Source: a virus. Taken from it: a DNA stretch of 64,000 nucleotides. The position numbers were made by a program, and so were the translations under genes. This document shows, in pieces, positions 17,532-25,320 of the stretch. How positions within the stretch are numbered: position 1 is the first letter of the stretch; every line of letters starts with the position of its first letter. The DNA lies in the IMG/VR virus record IMGVR_UViG_3300030118_003002, positions 32,235 through 96,234 of that record, one strand, 5' to 3'. The notes under the pieces were generated by a model that was given only the letters and a program-made list of their open reading frames with translations, did no database searches and was not told the origin of the DNA.

Positions 17532-18746
17532 TCAATAAGTTTCAAACCAATCAAAATCGGTTTCAACCGGTTGGTTCACTTCAACAGGTGAACCTCTCTT
17601 TTCTGTTACATATAGTCCGGTAACATTAATTGTTACAGGGTCAGCCCCTTCATCAGTTATTCGCTGTGAAGTTCTTCCTACAATAATAACAGAAGAACCA
17701 ATACCAAAGTCCAACTCAACATTAGACGGAATCCAACAAGTAGTCATATTGTTATCGTTATCATAGTCGAATTCAGCATTTAGGTCAGTTATATTCAAAA
17801 TACGATTACCATTCTTTGTAGGCATCATATTCATATTACAGACTGTTCCATCAGTAATAACGAAACGCTCACTAGTAGGTAGTGTCTGCCTAAGAATGTG
17901 CGCTCTATCAATTTCAACCAATGGTGTTAAATGGCTACCAAAGTTATTTGCTAGACATTCTTCGAAATCGTAATTATCCATATTTCTATAATCAGAATTG
18001 TCTGGATTTAAGTCAGCATTTCTAATTAGACTTGCTTTAGTCACATCAGTCATACCATACAAATTATTACCATCATCACTAGGAATTGCTACAAAGTGAA
18101 CAAAATCATAGGTATTTGGAGTAAAGTCAACTCCACCTTGATTCTTATATGAGAAATTATATTTCTTCATTTCTCCACCTTCAACACTTCCATAAAATAC
18201 CCCGCTTCTTCTAAATTGCTCCAAAGGAAGCGGCTTACCGTAGTTACGGTTTTCTCCGCCATTTTGGTATCTTTCTGTATTATCTAAAGGAATAACCCAT
18301 ACACCATCTTCCATTTCTTCAGCAGTGGCAGGTCTTTCAGTTACAGTCTTTTGTTGTAGTTCCCCTTTGTAGTAGCGGGTAATTTGCCAGCCCGTAGCAG
18401 TTTCTTCAACATTAGCAACAATACCTTCTTGCAAAGCATTATCGGCATCTCTCCTGTATTCTTCCTTAGCCTTATTTCTGTTCCAACTCATCATGTCTCT
18501 CGGTTCTTCAAGAGCCACAAAGAAACCAAATGCTTTCTTTACAAGTGAACCACTTGATGAATTGTTTGGTTTATTAGCCCTTTTACTTTGAGCAACATAA
18601 TTACGCCAAAGTCCCTTTGCCAAAGGGTCGTCTGTTCCTATTCCATTTTCTGCACAAATGCTTTCAAATTTAGCAATTGCATCTTCAACGCTCATATCAA
18701 TATATTGCACAGATTTTTCTATTTCATTCTTCATTTCTTCATTCAT
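17532..18746 (-). CDS. Putative OB-fold single-stranded DNA-binding protein
   Basis: 404 residues. After an N-terminal helical part ('VQYIDMSVEDAIAKFESIC') come beta-rich segments, notably 'GIVANVEETATGWQITRYYKG' and a final 'GSSVIIVGRTSQRI...VTINVTGLYVTEK' that reads like an OB fold. It ends in an acidic, aromatic tail 'ETDFDWFETY', typical of SSBs that recruit partners. It sits between RFC and the recombinase, where RPA-like proteins are expected. ATG 18746 follows GAGGG. The assignment rests on fold-like patterns and context. Confidence 0.5.
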   Translation of the reverse strand: MNEEMKNEIEKSVQYIDMSVEDAIAKFESICAENGIGTDDPLAKGLWRNYVAQSKRANKPNNSSSGSLVKKAFGFFVALEEPRDMMSWNRNKAKEEYRRDADNALQEGIVANVEETATGWQITRYYKGELQQKTVTERPATAEEMEDGVWVIPLDNTERYQNGGENRNYGKPLPLEQFRRSGVFYGSVEGGEMKKYNFSYKNQGGVDFTPNTYDFVHFVAIPSDDGNNLYGMTDVTKASLIRNADLNPDNSDYRNMDNYDFEECLANNFGSHLTPLVEIDRAHILRQTLPTSERFVITDGTVCNMNMMPTKNGNRILNITDLNAEFDYDNDNNMTTCWIPSNVELDFGIGSSVIIVGRTSQRITDEGADPVTINVTGLYVTEKRGSPVEVNQPVETDFDWFETY

Positions 18747-18766
18747 ATTTTTCCCTCTTTTTTTTC

Positions 18767-19681
18767 TCAAATTAATTGTCCTACCATCCAAGATAATATT
18801 ACCTTTGGTGTCATGGTAGTGGAACGCCATTCGCTTTCTCCTATTGTTCTTAGTAACTTAAATTTAGTTAGATTATCTAATCCTTCTGAATTAATTATTG
18901 TATCGTGAATACCAACACAAATCTCTTTTACTGTTCTTCCTTCATAAATTAAATTATGAAGTAATGTAAGAGATTCATTTGGTTTTTTATCTAGTATTAG
19001 CATTAGTATTTTGTTATATTCTTGTAGTGAATTTTCTATTTGCTTTGTTAATGAAAAGCCGGATGATTTAGCCGCTTGTAATTCCGTAATCGCCCTACGC
19101 ATATCACCGTCTAAGGAGGCTATAAAGGGAGTCAACTCATCATCCGAAAAACTAGTCACCTGTTCATTTCGAAGTATTTCCTTGATTACTTCTAATACTA
19201 CTTCATTAGATAGTGGCTTAAAATGATAGTTAGCACACCGGCTTTGTAGTGGGTGAATAATCTTGCTTTTATCATTACAAGTAATAATGAAACGAATATT
19301 ACCAGAATATCTTTCCATGATTCTTTTCAAAGCATTTTGAGCATCCTTTGTCATACCATCCATTTCATCTAATAGACAAATCCTAAAGGGAACATCTCCA
19401 ATAGTTCCGCTTTGAGCAACCCTTTTGATAGTGGTTCTAATTACTTCTAGTCGCCTATCATCAGAAGCATTTACTTCAACAAAATTATCTTTAGCATTTT
19501 CACCTAAGATACTTTTTGCCAAAGCCAAACCTGCTCCTGTTTTACCTGTCCCAGCATTACCATAAAGTAATACATTAGGCATATTTCTTTCTTCAACCCA
19601 TACTTCCGCATCTAAAACAAAATGCTCTTGTCCTTTGATATTTCGCAAAGTCTTAGGTCTATATTTTTCAGTCCACAACAT
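18767..19681 (-). CDS. rfcS: Replication factor C small subunit (clamp loader)
   Basis: 304 residues. 'MLWTEKYRPKTLRNIKGQ' is the RFC box, Walker A is 'YGNAGTGKTGAG', Walker B 'CLLDEMDGM', sensor 1 'FIITCNDKSKII' and the SRC motif 'LQSRCANYHF'. Length fits archaeal RfcS. ATG 19681 follows GGAGG at seven bases. It loads the viral clamp. A classical large subunit is not visible; the neighbouring AAA gene may fill that role. Confidence 0.93.
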   Translation of the reverse strand: MLWTEKYRPKTLRNIKGQEHFVLDAEVWVEERNMPNVLLYGNAGTGKTGAGLALAKSILGENAKDNFVEVNASDDRRLEVIRTTIKRVAQSGTIGDVPFRICLLDEMDGMTKDAQNALKRIMERYSGNIRFIITCNDKSKIIHPLQSRCANYHFKPLSNEVVLEVIKEILRNEQVTSFSDDELTPFIASLDGDMRRAITELQAAKSSGFSLTKQIENSLQEYNKILMLILDKKPNESLTLLHNLIYEGRTVKEICVGIHDTIINSEGLDNLTKFKLLRTIGESEWRSTTMTPKVILSWMVGQLI

Positions 19682-19961
19682 TTCTCTTCCTCCAATTTGG
19701 TAATACTGTTCCGCCAACTTCTCTCTTTACATCTATGTATTCGTAAGAAGGATTTGTTTTCCAAAGAGTTACTTTGGCATTTTTCCTTGACTTCACAAAT
19801 AACTTATTCTTAGAAAGAATACAAGCGATTTGTTGAGTAGTAAAAGACCTACCCCTACTACTATGACCGTATTCTTTCAATTCATGTATAATTTCTCCAA
19901 CTCCTAATTCTCTATCTTGTAAGACATAAAACAAGGAATTTACTAACTGTTTATTTCTCAT
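19668..19961 (-). CDS. 97-residue winged-helix-like protein
   Basis: 'QLVNSLFYVLQDRELGVGEII', 'FTTQQIACILSKNKLFVKS' and 'KVTLWKTN' fit the helix-helix-wing order of a winged HTH. A basic C-terminus follows. It overlaps rfcS by 14 bases and the AAA gene upstream by 4. A transcriptional or DNA-binding role is plausible. Confidence 0.5.
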   Translation of the reverse strand: MRNKQLVNSLFYVLQDRELGVGEIIHELKEYGHSSRGRSFTTQQIACILSKNKLFVKSRKNAKVTLWKTNPSYEYIDVKREVGGTVLPNWRKRNVVD

Positions 19962-20809
19962 AAATATTCCTCCAATGTATTCATTTTTACTTTTATTTTT
20001 TCCGTTCTTTTTCTTCTTTTCTTTTCACCTAAGTTAAGAATCCTACAATCAGCATTGTTAAACTTAGTTTTAACATACTTTACAAATTCTTCATCATTTT
20101 TCATCTGCGTAAAGATTCTTTTATCTCCATTCTTGATACCTATTCTTTTTAGAAGTCTAGGTATCTTAGAATAACTACCTCTTGATGGCATATTGATTCT
20201 TCCATAGACATTACCGCTATGGCAATAAGCCAACATCTCATAGAAATAGTTTTGACTCCATCTTCTTTTTACTACACCATCAATAAATAATATCTTATTA
20301 GGGTGAATGTTTTCAACAAGCCAAGACATAATCTGTGTGTCGGCTGGTTTATTGTGTTTCAATACTTCCGAAACAATGTCTCTATCAGTTTCTTTTAGAT
20401 AGAACATAACCAAAGAGTAGGTGTCCATATCTAAAGCAAACGGTTCTTGACAATGCGGTGCTAATTCTTTGATTGATTCTGCTAAATAGTTATGAGAACC
20501 TGCTCTTTTGATTTGGCACTTAGCCTTGATTTCCTTTGGAACATCTTTCTCATTTATCGAAGTTAAAACTATTTCACCTCTATACCTTCTAATAACATTG
20601 AGAATAGAATCTTTATTAGGTTTGTAATGCACATCTTCTATAATAATACCATTCTCTTTAGGTAAAGAACCTAAATCTTGAATGTTCATTTCGTTTGCAT
20701 ATACAACTAAAGCGTTGGGTAACATACCTTTTGCCTTTGTTGTTTTTCCTGTTCCTGTTTTTCCTGTTATTAGTATTGGTCTATTGTTATTCAAATTACT
20801 CATACCCAT
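19958..20809 (-). CDS. P-loop AAA ATPase, possible clamp-loader partner
   Basis: 283 residues. Walker A 'ILITGKTGTGKTTKA' and Walker B 'GIIIEDVHY', then 'GEIVLTSINEKDV' as sensor 1. The middle ('VSEVLKHNKPADTQIMSWLVENI') recalls the helical collar of clamp loaders. The C-terminus is basic. Adjacent to rfcS, it could be a reduced RFC large subunit; an unrelated ATPase cannot be excluded. TAATG overlap with the upstream gene. Confidence 0.55.
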   Translation of the reverse strand: MGMSNLNNNRPILITGKTGTGKTTKAKGMLPNALVVYANEMNIQDLGSLPKENGIIIEDVHYKPNKDSILNVIRRYRGEIVLTSINEKDVPKEIKAKCQIKRAGSHNYLAESIKELAPHCQEPFALDMDTYSLVMFYLKETDRDIVSEVLKHNKPADTQIMSWLVENIHPNKILFIDGVVKRRWSQNYFYEMLAYCHSGNVYGRINMPSRGSYSKIPRLLKRIGIKNGDKRIFTQMKNDEEFVKYVKTKFNNADCRILNLGEKKRRKRTEKIKVKMNTLEEYL

Positions 20810-21207
20810 TATATCAATCCCTTTATACGGAATAATTCTTCCATACCTTCTAGCGTTAAGTGTTTATTATCTGAAACTATTCCTACTGCTTTCCTAAACG
20901 GAGTCCATAGGTCATTCTTATCAATAAGATGAGGATGGATTAAAACCATCAATCTATACATATTTTTAATGCCACCAATTTTTAGTATTGGTGCAGGTCT
21001 TGATTTAGATTCCTGTTGTATTACAGAAGATTTTATTTCGTGTTGAAGAAGCGTTCTCGACACTGCTTCAACAAACTTCTCTCTTCCTCTTAACTTAACC
21101 ATCAATCTAACTCTATAACCTATGTTAGAATTATCATCTCTTATGATTTGTATTTCAGGTTTTCCTACACTTAACATAATTCCTACTATCATATCTTTAC
21201 TATACAT
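20809..21207 (-). CDS. Degenerate LAGLIDADG-like domain protein
   Basis: 132 residues. The body matches single-motif LAGLIDADG proteins: 'GYRVRLMVKLRGREKFVEAV', 'PAPILKIGGIKNMYRLMVLI', 'KNDLWTPFRKAVGIV' and 'KHLTLEGMEELFRIKGLI'. The LAGLIDADG helix itself ('MIVGIMLSVGK') has lost its catalytic acid, so DNA binding without cleavage is expected. It may be a domesticated homing endonuclease used as a regulator. ATG 21207 is favoured by GGGAG; ATG 21213 is possible. Confidence 0.6.
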   Translation of the reverse strand: MYSKDMIVGIMLSVGKPEIQIIRDDNSNIGYRVRLMVKLRGREKFVEAVSRTLLQHEIKSSVIQQESKSRPAPILKIGGIKNMYRLMVLIHPHLIDKNDLWTPFRKAVGIVSDNKHLTLEGMEELFRIKGLI

Positions 21208-21556
21208 ATTCATTCGCTCCCATAACTCCTATGAAGTCATGCTTTAATCTCAAATATTCTAATCCTTCTGAAATTGTTGAAGTTATTAATTCTTCAACAT
21301 CTGAATTGTCTCCTCGAAAAACGACATTGATTTGCGTTCCTCTATATTGCCCTAAAGCATTTGCTAATTCCTCATTAATATATTCTTCAATCATTAACAT
21401 TACATGGTCATGGCCTTTATGCACTAACCTAAGAGTTAGTCCTTGTTGAATCATCATTAAATCTCTATTATCAACTTCTCCATAAACAAGATAAGTATAG
21501 GAAGTAACCCCTCCATACTCTTTAATCCATTCTTGGATATGTTCATCTTGAAGCAA
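21200..21556 (-). CDS. 118-residue protein, unknown
   Basis: Alpha/beta pattern: 'YLVYGEVDNRDLMMIQQGLTLRLVHKGHDHVMLMIEEYI' and 'TQINVVFRGDNSDVEEL'. Starts TTG after AAGGTGA and overlaps the LAGLIDADG-like gene. Not recognised. Confidence 0.55.
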   Translation of the reverse strand: MLQDEHIQEWIKEYGGVTSYTYLVYGEVDNRDLMMIQQGLTLRLVHKGHDHVMLMIEEYINEELANALGQYRGTQINVVFRGDNSDVEELITSTISEGLEYLRLKHDFIGVMGANEYV

Positions 21557-21560
21557 ATAA

Positions 21561-22007
21561 TCACCTTTCCTTTACATAATCTTCCTGTGAAGGCCAATGC
21601 CCGTTAGGTTCTTGGGTGTGACTCAACTCCCACCAATACAAATGTTGCGCTGAAATCCTTTGGTGATTTTTAGCATTCGCATTATCTTCAGCCCACACTA
21701 CCATATCGGAAATAGCACTTTCTAACCATTCAGACAATAAACTAACAAAAGACCTACTGACCGGCATTTCAGTGCTATTATTAATCAATTGTTTAAGACT
21801 GATTCTAGAAGAGTATTTCTTCTTCTCCGGTTGTTTAGGTTCTATAAACTCACCATCTTCTGTAAAGTATGGAACAAGATGTTGAAGCATCTTTTTTGGT
21901 CTGCCTTGTTCGTGAAGAACATTTTTCAAATAAGCATATCCATCCTTTACATCAATGCAAGTATATGTCTCCATATCAATAACTGTCAATTGTCCTTTCT
22001 GTATCAT
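21561..22007 (-). CDS. Candidate histone-fold protein
   Basis: 148 residues. After a beta-rich N-terminus, residues 70-128 read as a histone fold: short helix 'SLKQLINNS', loop 'TEMPVS', long helix 'RSFVSLLSEWLESAISDMV' continuing to 'AEDNANAKN', then 'HQRISAQHLYWW', equivalent to the archaeal 'RKTIKAEDI' loop and third helix. The conserved Arg and hydrophobic spacing are kept. If real, it would bend or compact DNA or act as a TAF-like adaptor. The tail is hydrophilic. ATG 22007 follows AAGGAGTGA. Confidence 0.5.
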   Translation of the reverse strand: MIQKGQLTVIDMETYTCIDVKDGYAYLKNVLHEQGRPKKMLQHLVPYFTEDGEFIEPKQPEKKKYSSRISLKQLINNSTEMPVSRSFVSLLSEWLESAISDMVVWAEDNANAKNHQRISAQHLYWWELSHTQEPNGHWPSQEDYVKER

Positions 22008-22438
22008 TCGGGTTCACTCCTTTGTGTTTGTTTTAACAGGTTCAAAATCAAATCATGGTCTGCACCATTTTCTAATTGAACAATAGCCATGTTAACAAAT
22101 GTCTTATGTCTAAGGATTTCTTGATGTTGTATATCTGCCTCTTTTATTTTAGCATGAATATTACGAAGGTCATCGTTCAATACAAAACCAGCCTCTTTAC
22201 TAATCTTCTTATCTATTTTTGCCCTTTGGAATGCAGCATCTTTGGGATATTTTTTGCCTATAATATCATATATTCTATGATGTAAATGTCTTAGTTTATT
22301 AATAGAAATCTTCATTCGTTTCTTGTATAACTCCAACATTCTTTCAGTTTGCCTTTTGTTTAACTGTTCTATTGAAAATATATTTCCCTTTTCATCTGCA
22401 ACATATTTATCATGCGGCTTTGCATATTCATCACCCAT
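22004..22438 (-). CDS. 144-residue helical protein, unknown
   Basis: A long basic helical protein ('QLNKRQTERMLELYKKRMK', 'LRNIHAKIKEADIQHQEIL'). ATG 22438 overlaps the ligase stop (TGATG), after GGAG. It may bind nucleic acid by charge. Not recognised. Confidence 0.6.
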   Translation of the reverse strand: MGDEYAKPHDKYVADEKGNIFSIEQLNKRQTERMLELYKKRMKISINKLRHLHHRIYDIIGKKYPKDAAFQRAKIDKKISKEAGFVLNDDLRNIHAKIKEADIQHQEILRHKTFVNMAIVQLENGADHDLILNLLKQTQRSEPE

Positions 22439-23967
22439 CACACCATCTCCATTAAATCATCAAATGTATTAATATCTGCTACAAACTTATCATCTCTAAT
22501 TCTAACTAGTCTTGGAAACCTTAATCCCCAATTACCTTGAGCATCTTGTGAAATTAAATCAGCAGTTACTTCAAGGACAATTCTTGGAATAAAGTGATAA
22601 GTGCCATTAGAATGACTATCAATATTTCTTCTTAAATCATTTGTCAATCTAACTAACTGCGAATCACTGAAACCACTACCAATAGAACCTAAAGGAACAT
22701 AATCACCATGTTCACTTCTAACTCCCATAGCGAATGAAGCAAATACATTTGCCCTTCTTCCTTCACCATACTTTGCACTAAGAACAACTACATCTAGATT
22801 AATTCTAGGGGGTTTGTATTTAGCCCAACCAACGCTTCTTTTACCGGATTCATAAGGCAAAGAGGCATCCTTAACTATAATACCTTCAAAGCCGTCATTG
22901 ATTGCTCTATTGTAAAATGCTAAGGTATCTGTTCCTGTCATTCTATGTGCTTGGTCGGGTAATGTTTTAATCGCTATTAATCTATCAGAATACGGCAAGT
23001 CCATAATGGTGTCCTTACCAAACTTTAGACAATCGAAAATAACCCATTTTACTTTGACCCTTTCTCTTGCTTCTTCGTGATTCTTAGAATGGACTCTTGT
23101 TCCCATTAGTTTATGTTCAGCAGGTGAACCATCTTCATTGATAGGATATATTTCCCCATCAAGAATACAAGTGTGAACATTGTATTTTCTAACTTGTTCG
23201 ACTACATCTTGAAACTGCGGAGTAACAATATTTCCTTTGCGATTAAAGATAATTACACTATCTCCTTCTTTGTGAATCTGATACCTATTACCATCATATT
23301 TGTAATCAACGATTCTATTAACAGGCCATTTGTTCATAGGTATTTCTTTTGCTAACATAGGTGCTACAAAAGAACCATGTTCTAGATTAGTAGGTGGTTC
23401 AGAATTAGATTCATAATATCTTACCACATCAGAAATATTGTTAAAGTTACAATGCTTCTTAACTTCTGATACCTTCTTGTTGTAGTGCTTTGCTATTACT
23501 TTCTTAACAATACCACTGTTGATTCCGTTGCGTGGTGTCTTTAACCAATAACGGATAAACCAACGACATTCTAATGCGCTCATATTAATAATAGCGTGTT
23601 GTATAGTTTTGAAAGATTCAGTTTTGATACCATCACAATCCATAGAAAGCAAACTCAATACACTTGATAGCGGAGTTTGTTCTTTTGTTTCTGCTGATAT
23701 ATCCAAGTAATAGATAGCATCTCCTAAATCATCATGTGCTTTGTATTCGCTTTCTATTTCATCTTCAAAAACATCGTATATCTTAGCCATCCACTTTTTT
23801 GCTCTTGATAATCCTATGTTATTATTAGGATATTCTCTAGCCAAAATTGCGAATAGTGCTGGTTTATTCTTGAATGTTCCCACTTGTTCCGTTATCATCG
23901 AAACTTGTTGTGTTGGTGTTTTCTGGTCTGTGCTTTCTAATAGTCTCGCTAGTCTGTTCATTGTCAT
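22438..23967 (-). CDS. lig: ATP-dependent DNA ligase
   Basis: 509 residues, close to archaeal Lig1 in length. Motif I is 'DYKYDGNRYQI' with the AMP-accepting Lys, motif III 'LDGEIYPI', motif IV 'FEGIIVKD', motif V 'GWAKYKPPR'. The N-terminal 200 residues are the DNA-binding domain ('IRYWLKTPRNGINSGIVKKVI'). It joins Okazaki fragments. ATG 23967 with GGAG ten bases upstream. It overlaps the small gene upstream by about 100 bases. Confidence 0.92.
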   Translation of the reverse strand: MTMNRLARLLESTDQKTPTQQVSMITEQVGTFKNKPALFAILAREYPNNNIGLSRAKKWMAKIYDVFEDEIESEYKAHDDLGDAIYYLDISAETKEQTPLSSVLSLLSMDCDGIKTESFKTIQHAIINMSALECRWFIRYWLKTPRNGINSGIVKKVIAKHYNKKVSEVKKHCNFNNISDVVRYYESNSEPPTNLEHGSFVAPMLAKEIPMNKWPVNRIVDYKYDGNRYQIHKEGDSVIIFNRKGNIVTPQFQDVVEQVRKYNVHTCILDGEIYPINEDGSPAEHKLMGTRVHSKNHEEARERVKVKWVIFDCLKFGKDTIMDLPYSDRLIAIKTLPDQAHRMTGTDTLAFYNRAINDGFEGIIVKDASLPYESGKRSVGWAKYKPPRINLDVVVLSAKYGEGRRANVFASFAMGVRSEHGDYVPLGSIGSGFSDSQLVRLTNDLRRNIDSHSNGTYHFIPRIVLEVTADLISQDAQGNWGLRFPRLVRIRDDKFVADINTFDDLMEMV

Positions 23968-24097
23968 TTATAATCATCTCCATATTTTTATTTACTGTCT
24001 TAACCAATTCTTTTAGAAGGCGGCTAATTTTACCTTCGTGCTTTTCAGCATAAGTCCACATAGCATTTGCTAAGTAAATCCATTCATTCTTCTTCAT
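23864..24097 (-). CDS. 77-residue protein overlapping the ligase start
   Basis: MKKNEWIYLANAMWTYAEKHEGK..., helical N-terminal half then a low-complexity polar tail that lies inside the ligase gene in another frame. ATG follows AAGGGG. The long overlap makes the tail suspect, but the first half fills an otherwise empty stretch. Confidence 0.45.
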   Translation of the reverse strand: MKKNEWIYLANAMWTYAEKHEGKISRLLKELVKTVNKNMEMIINDNEQTSETIRKHRPENTNTTSFDDNGTSGNIQE

Positions 24098-24452
24098 CAG
24101 AAGCCGCCCCTTGTTCTATACTATTCATCATTCTAACATAATTAATCATCATAGTCTGCATTACTGCTGACTCTTCATTTTTATTTTGTTCCATTAAACG
24201 ATGTAGCATATGAATCATCGAGGCTTGACTGATAGCAGGTGCTAATCTAGCCAAATTGTCGGAATTAAACATTTCCCAATACATCACAAATGATGCTCTT
24301 GGTAAGAACATACCATTCCTAACTACGGCATAATTGCTCTCAAAATGACCCAATGCCGCAGGGTTGTTCTTAATTTTCTTTTTCATGGCTTTTGCCCATT
24401 CAATAAATCTTTTATCATTCGTTACATCTAAAAATATCTTATTCAAATTCAT
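24084..24452 (-). CDS. 122-residue helical protein, unknown
   Basis: MNLNKIFLDVTNDKRFIEWAKAMKK..., all helical with many Met ('AVMQTMMINYVRMMNSI') and a C-terminal 'DEEE' encoded by the ribosome-site sequence of the next gene. Function unknown. Confidence 0.6.
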   Translation of the reverse strand: MNLNKIFLDVTNDKRFIEWAKAMKKKIKNNPAALGHFESNYAVVRNGMFLPRASFVMYWEMFNSDNLARLAPAISQASMIHMLHRLMEQNKNEESAVMQTMMINYVRMMNSIEQGAASDEEE

Positions 24453-24730
24453 TCTTCTTCATCTCCAAATAGTCTATTCAATAATAATAATTTCAACATA
24501 TGTCCTTGAAACTTACTCCAAGATTTATCAATATGTTCCTTAGTTACTCTCGAACCCCTTCCTTCACCCGCACCAACGGGCATTTCTAATTCTATGAATG
24601 CAGACCATAAATCAATCAATTCAGTTGAATATCTTCTATGTCTATCTAAAGCACCCATTTCAAATTGCCTATGCTTATTCGCTTTTCTAACGCTCGCTTT
24701 CGCTTGCACTTCACTAATTCTAAATTTCAT
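24449..24730 (-). CDS. 93-residue basic helical protein, unknown
   Basis: 'VQAKASVRKANKHRQFEMGALDRHRR' is a basic helical start, then 'LIDLWSAFIELEMPVGAGEGRG' and a C-terminal 'GDEEE'. Overlaps both neighbours by four bases. Confidence 0.6.
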   Translation of the reverse strand: MKFRISEVQAKASVRKANKHRQFEMGALDRHRRYSTELIDLWSAFIELEMPVGAGEGRGSRVTKEHIDKSWSKFQGHMLKLLLLNRLFGDEEE

Positions 24731-24924
24731 TCTAATTCCCTCTTTAATATGTTCAGTAATGTTTTGGCTTCCTCTATATTTAGACGAATACCTTTTGTTG
24801 GTTTGTCATTCTTATACCATCTAATATCCATAACTTCTATGTTCCAATAAATTCCTCTTTTAACAAGAACTTCATCATTGGCATTTCTAACAATTCTTCC
24901 TTTTATTTCCATTGGTTCACTCAC
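24727..24924 (-). CDS. PC4-like single-stranded DNA-binding protein
   Basis: 65 residues. 'VMDIRWYKNDKPTKGIRLNIEEAKTLLNIL' fits the PC4/p15 core (IRxxYxxxGxxxPTxKGIxLxxxEWxxL). PC4 proteins bind single-stranded DNA as dimers and act in transcription and repair. The start is GTG 24924, eight bases after GGAGGG; ATG 24912 is the alternative. Confidence 0.45.
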   Translation of the reverse strand: MSEPMEIKGRIVRNANDEVLVKRGIYWNIEVMDIRWYKNDKPTKGIRLNIEEAKTLLNILKRELE

Positions 24925-25318
24925 TAAACCATCCCTCCTTGAATTTCTCTAACTCCTTTCTTGAAGTAAAGTATCTCGGTGTATCTAATTCATCTAAACG
25001 ATTAACAACCCAACAAGCACCACCTAAAGATGATACCTGAACTATTTCATATTGGCCTTCATTTATTTCAATGACCTCGATAGTATTCACTTCGGGAACT
25101 AAGCCATAATTTCTAGTTATTTCGTTAGCAACATCATGTATATTCTCAATGACATATTTGATAATATGCGCTCTTTGAATCGGTATCTTTGGTGCTACTT
25201 GAATAGATAACTTTCCGGTCATTTTACAAACCTTACACTTATTACCTTCACAAATAGGACATTTAACCTCTGCCGCATGAGGAGCAGGTAAAGTTACAGT
25301 TACGGCTCTTTTCTTCAT
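24917..25318 (-). CDS. Zinc-knuckle protein, unknown
   Basis: 133 residues. 'VKCPICEGNKCKVCKMTGKL' holds four Cys as in DnaJ-type zinc repeats. The rest is alpha/beta. ATG 25318 is preferred by spacing to GAGAGG. It follows groEL, so a DnaJ-like cofactor role is tempting but unsupported by other motifs. Confidence 0.6.
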   Translation of the reverse strand: MKKRAVTVTLPAPHAAEVKCPICEGNKCKVCKMTGKLSIQVAPKIPIQRAHIIKYVIENIHDVANEITRNYGLVPEVNTIEVIEINEGQYEIVQVSSLGGACWVVNRLDELDTPRYFTSRKELEKFKEGWFSE

Positions 25319-25320
25319 AT

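Noticed and set aside
24917-25318. DnaJ cofactor for GroEL
   Set aside because: Only a CxxC...CxxC knuckle; no J domain HPD motif.
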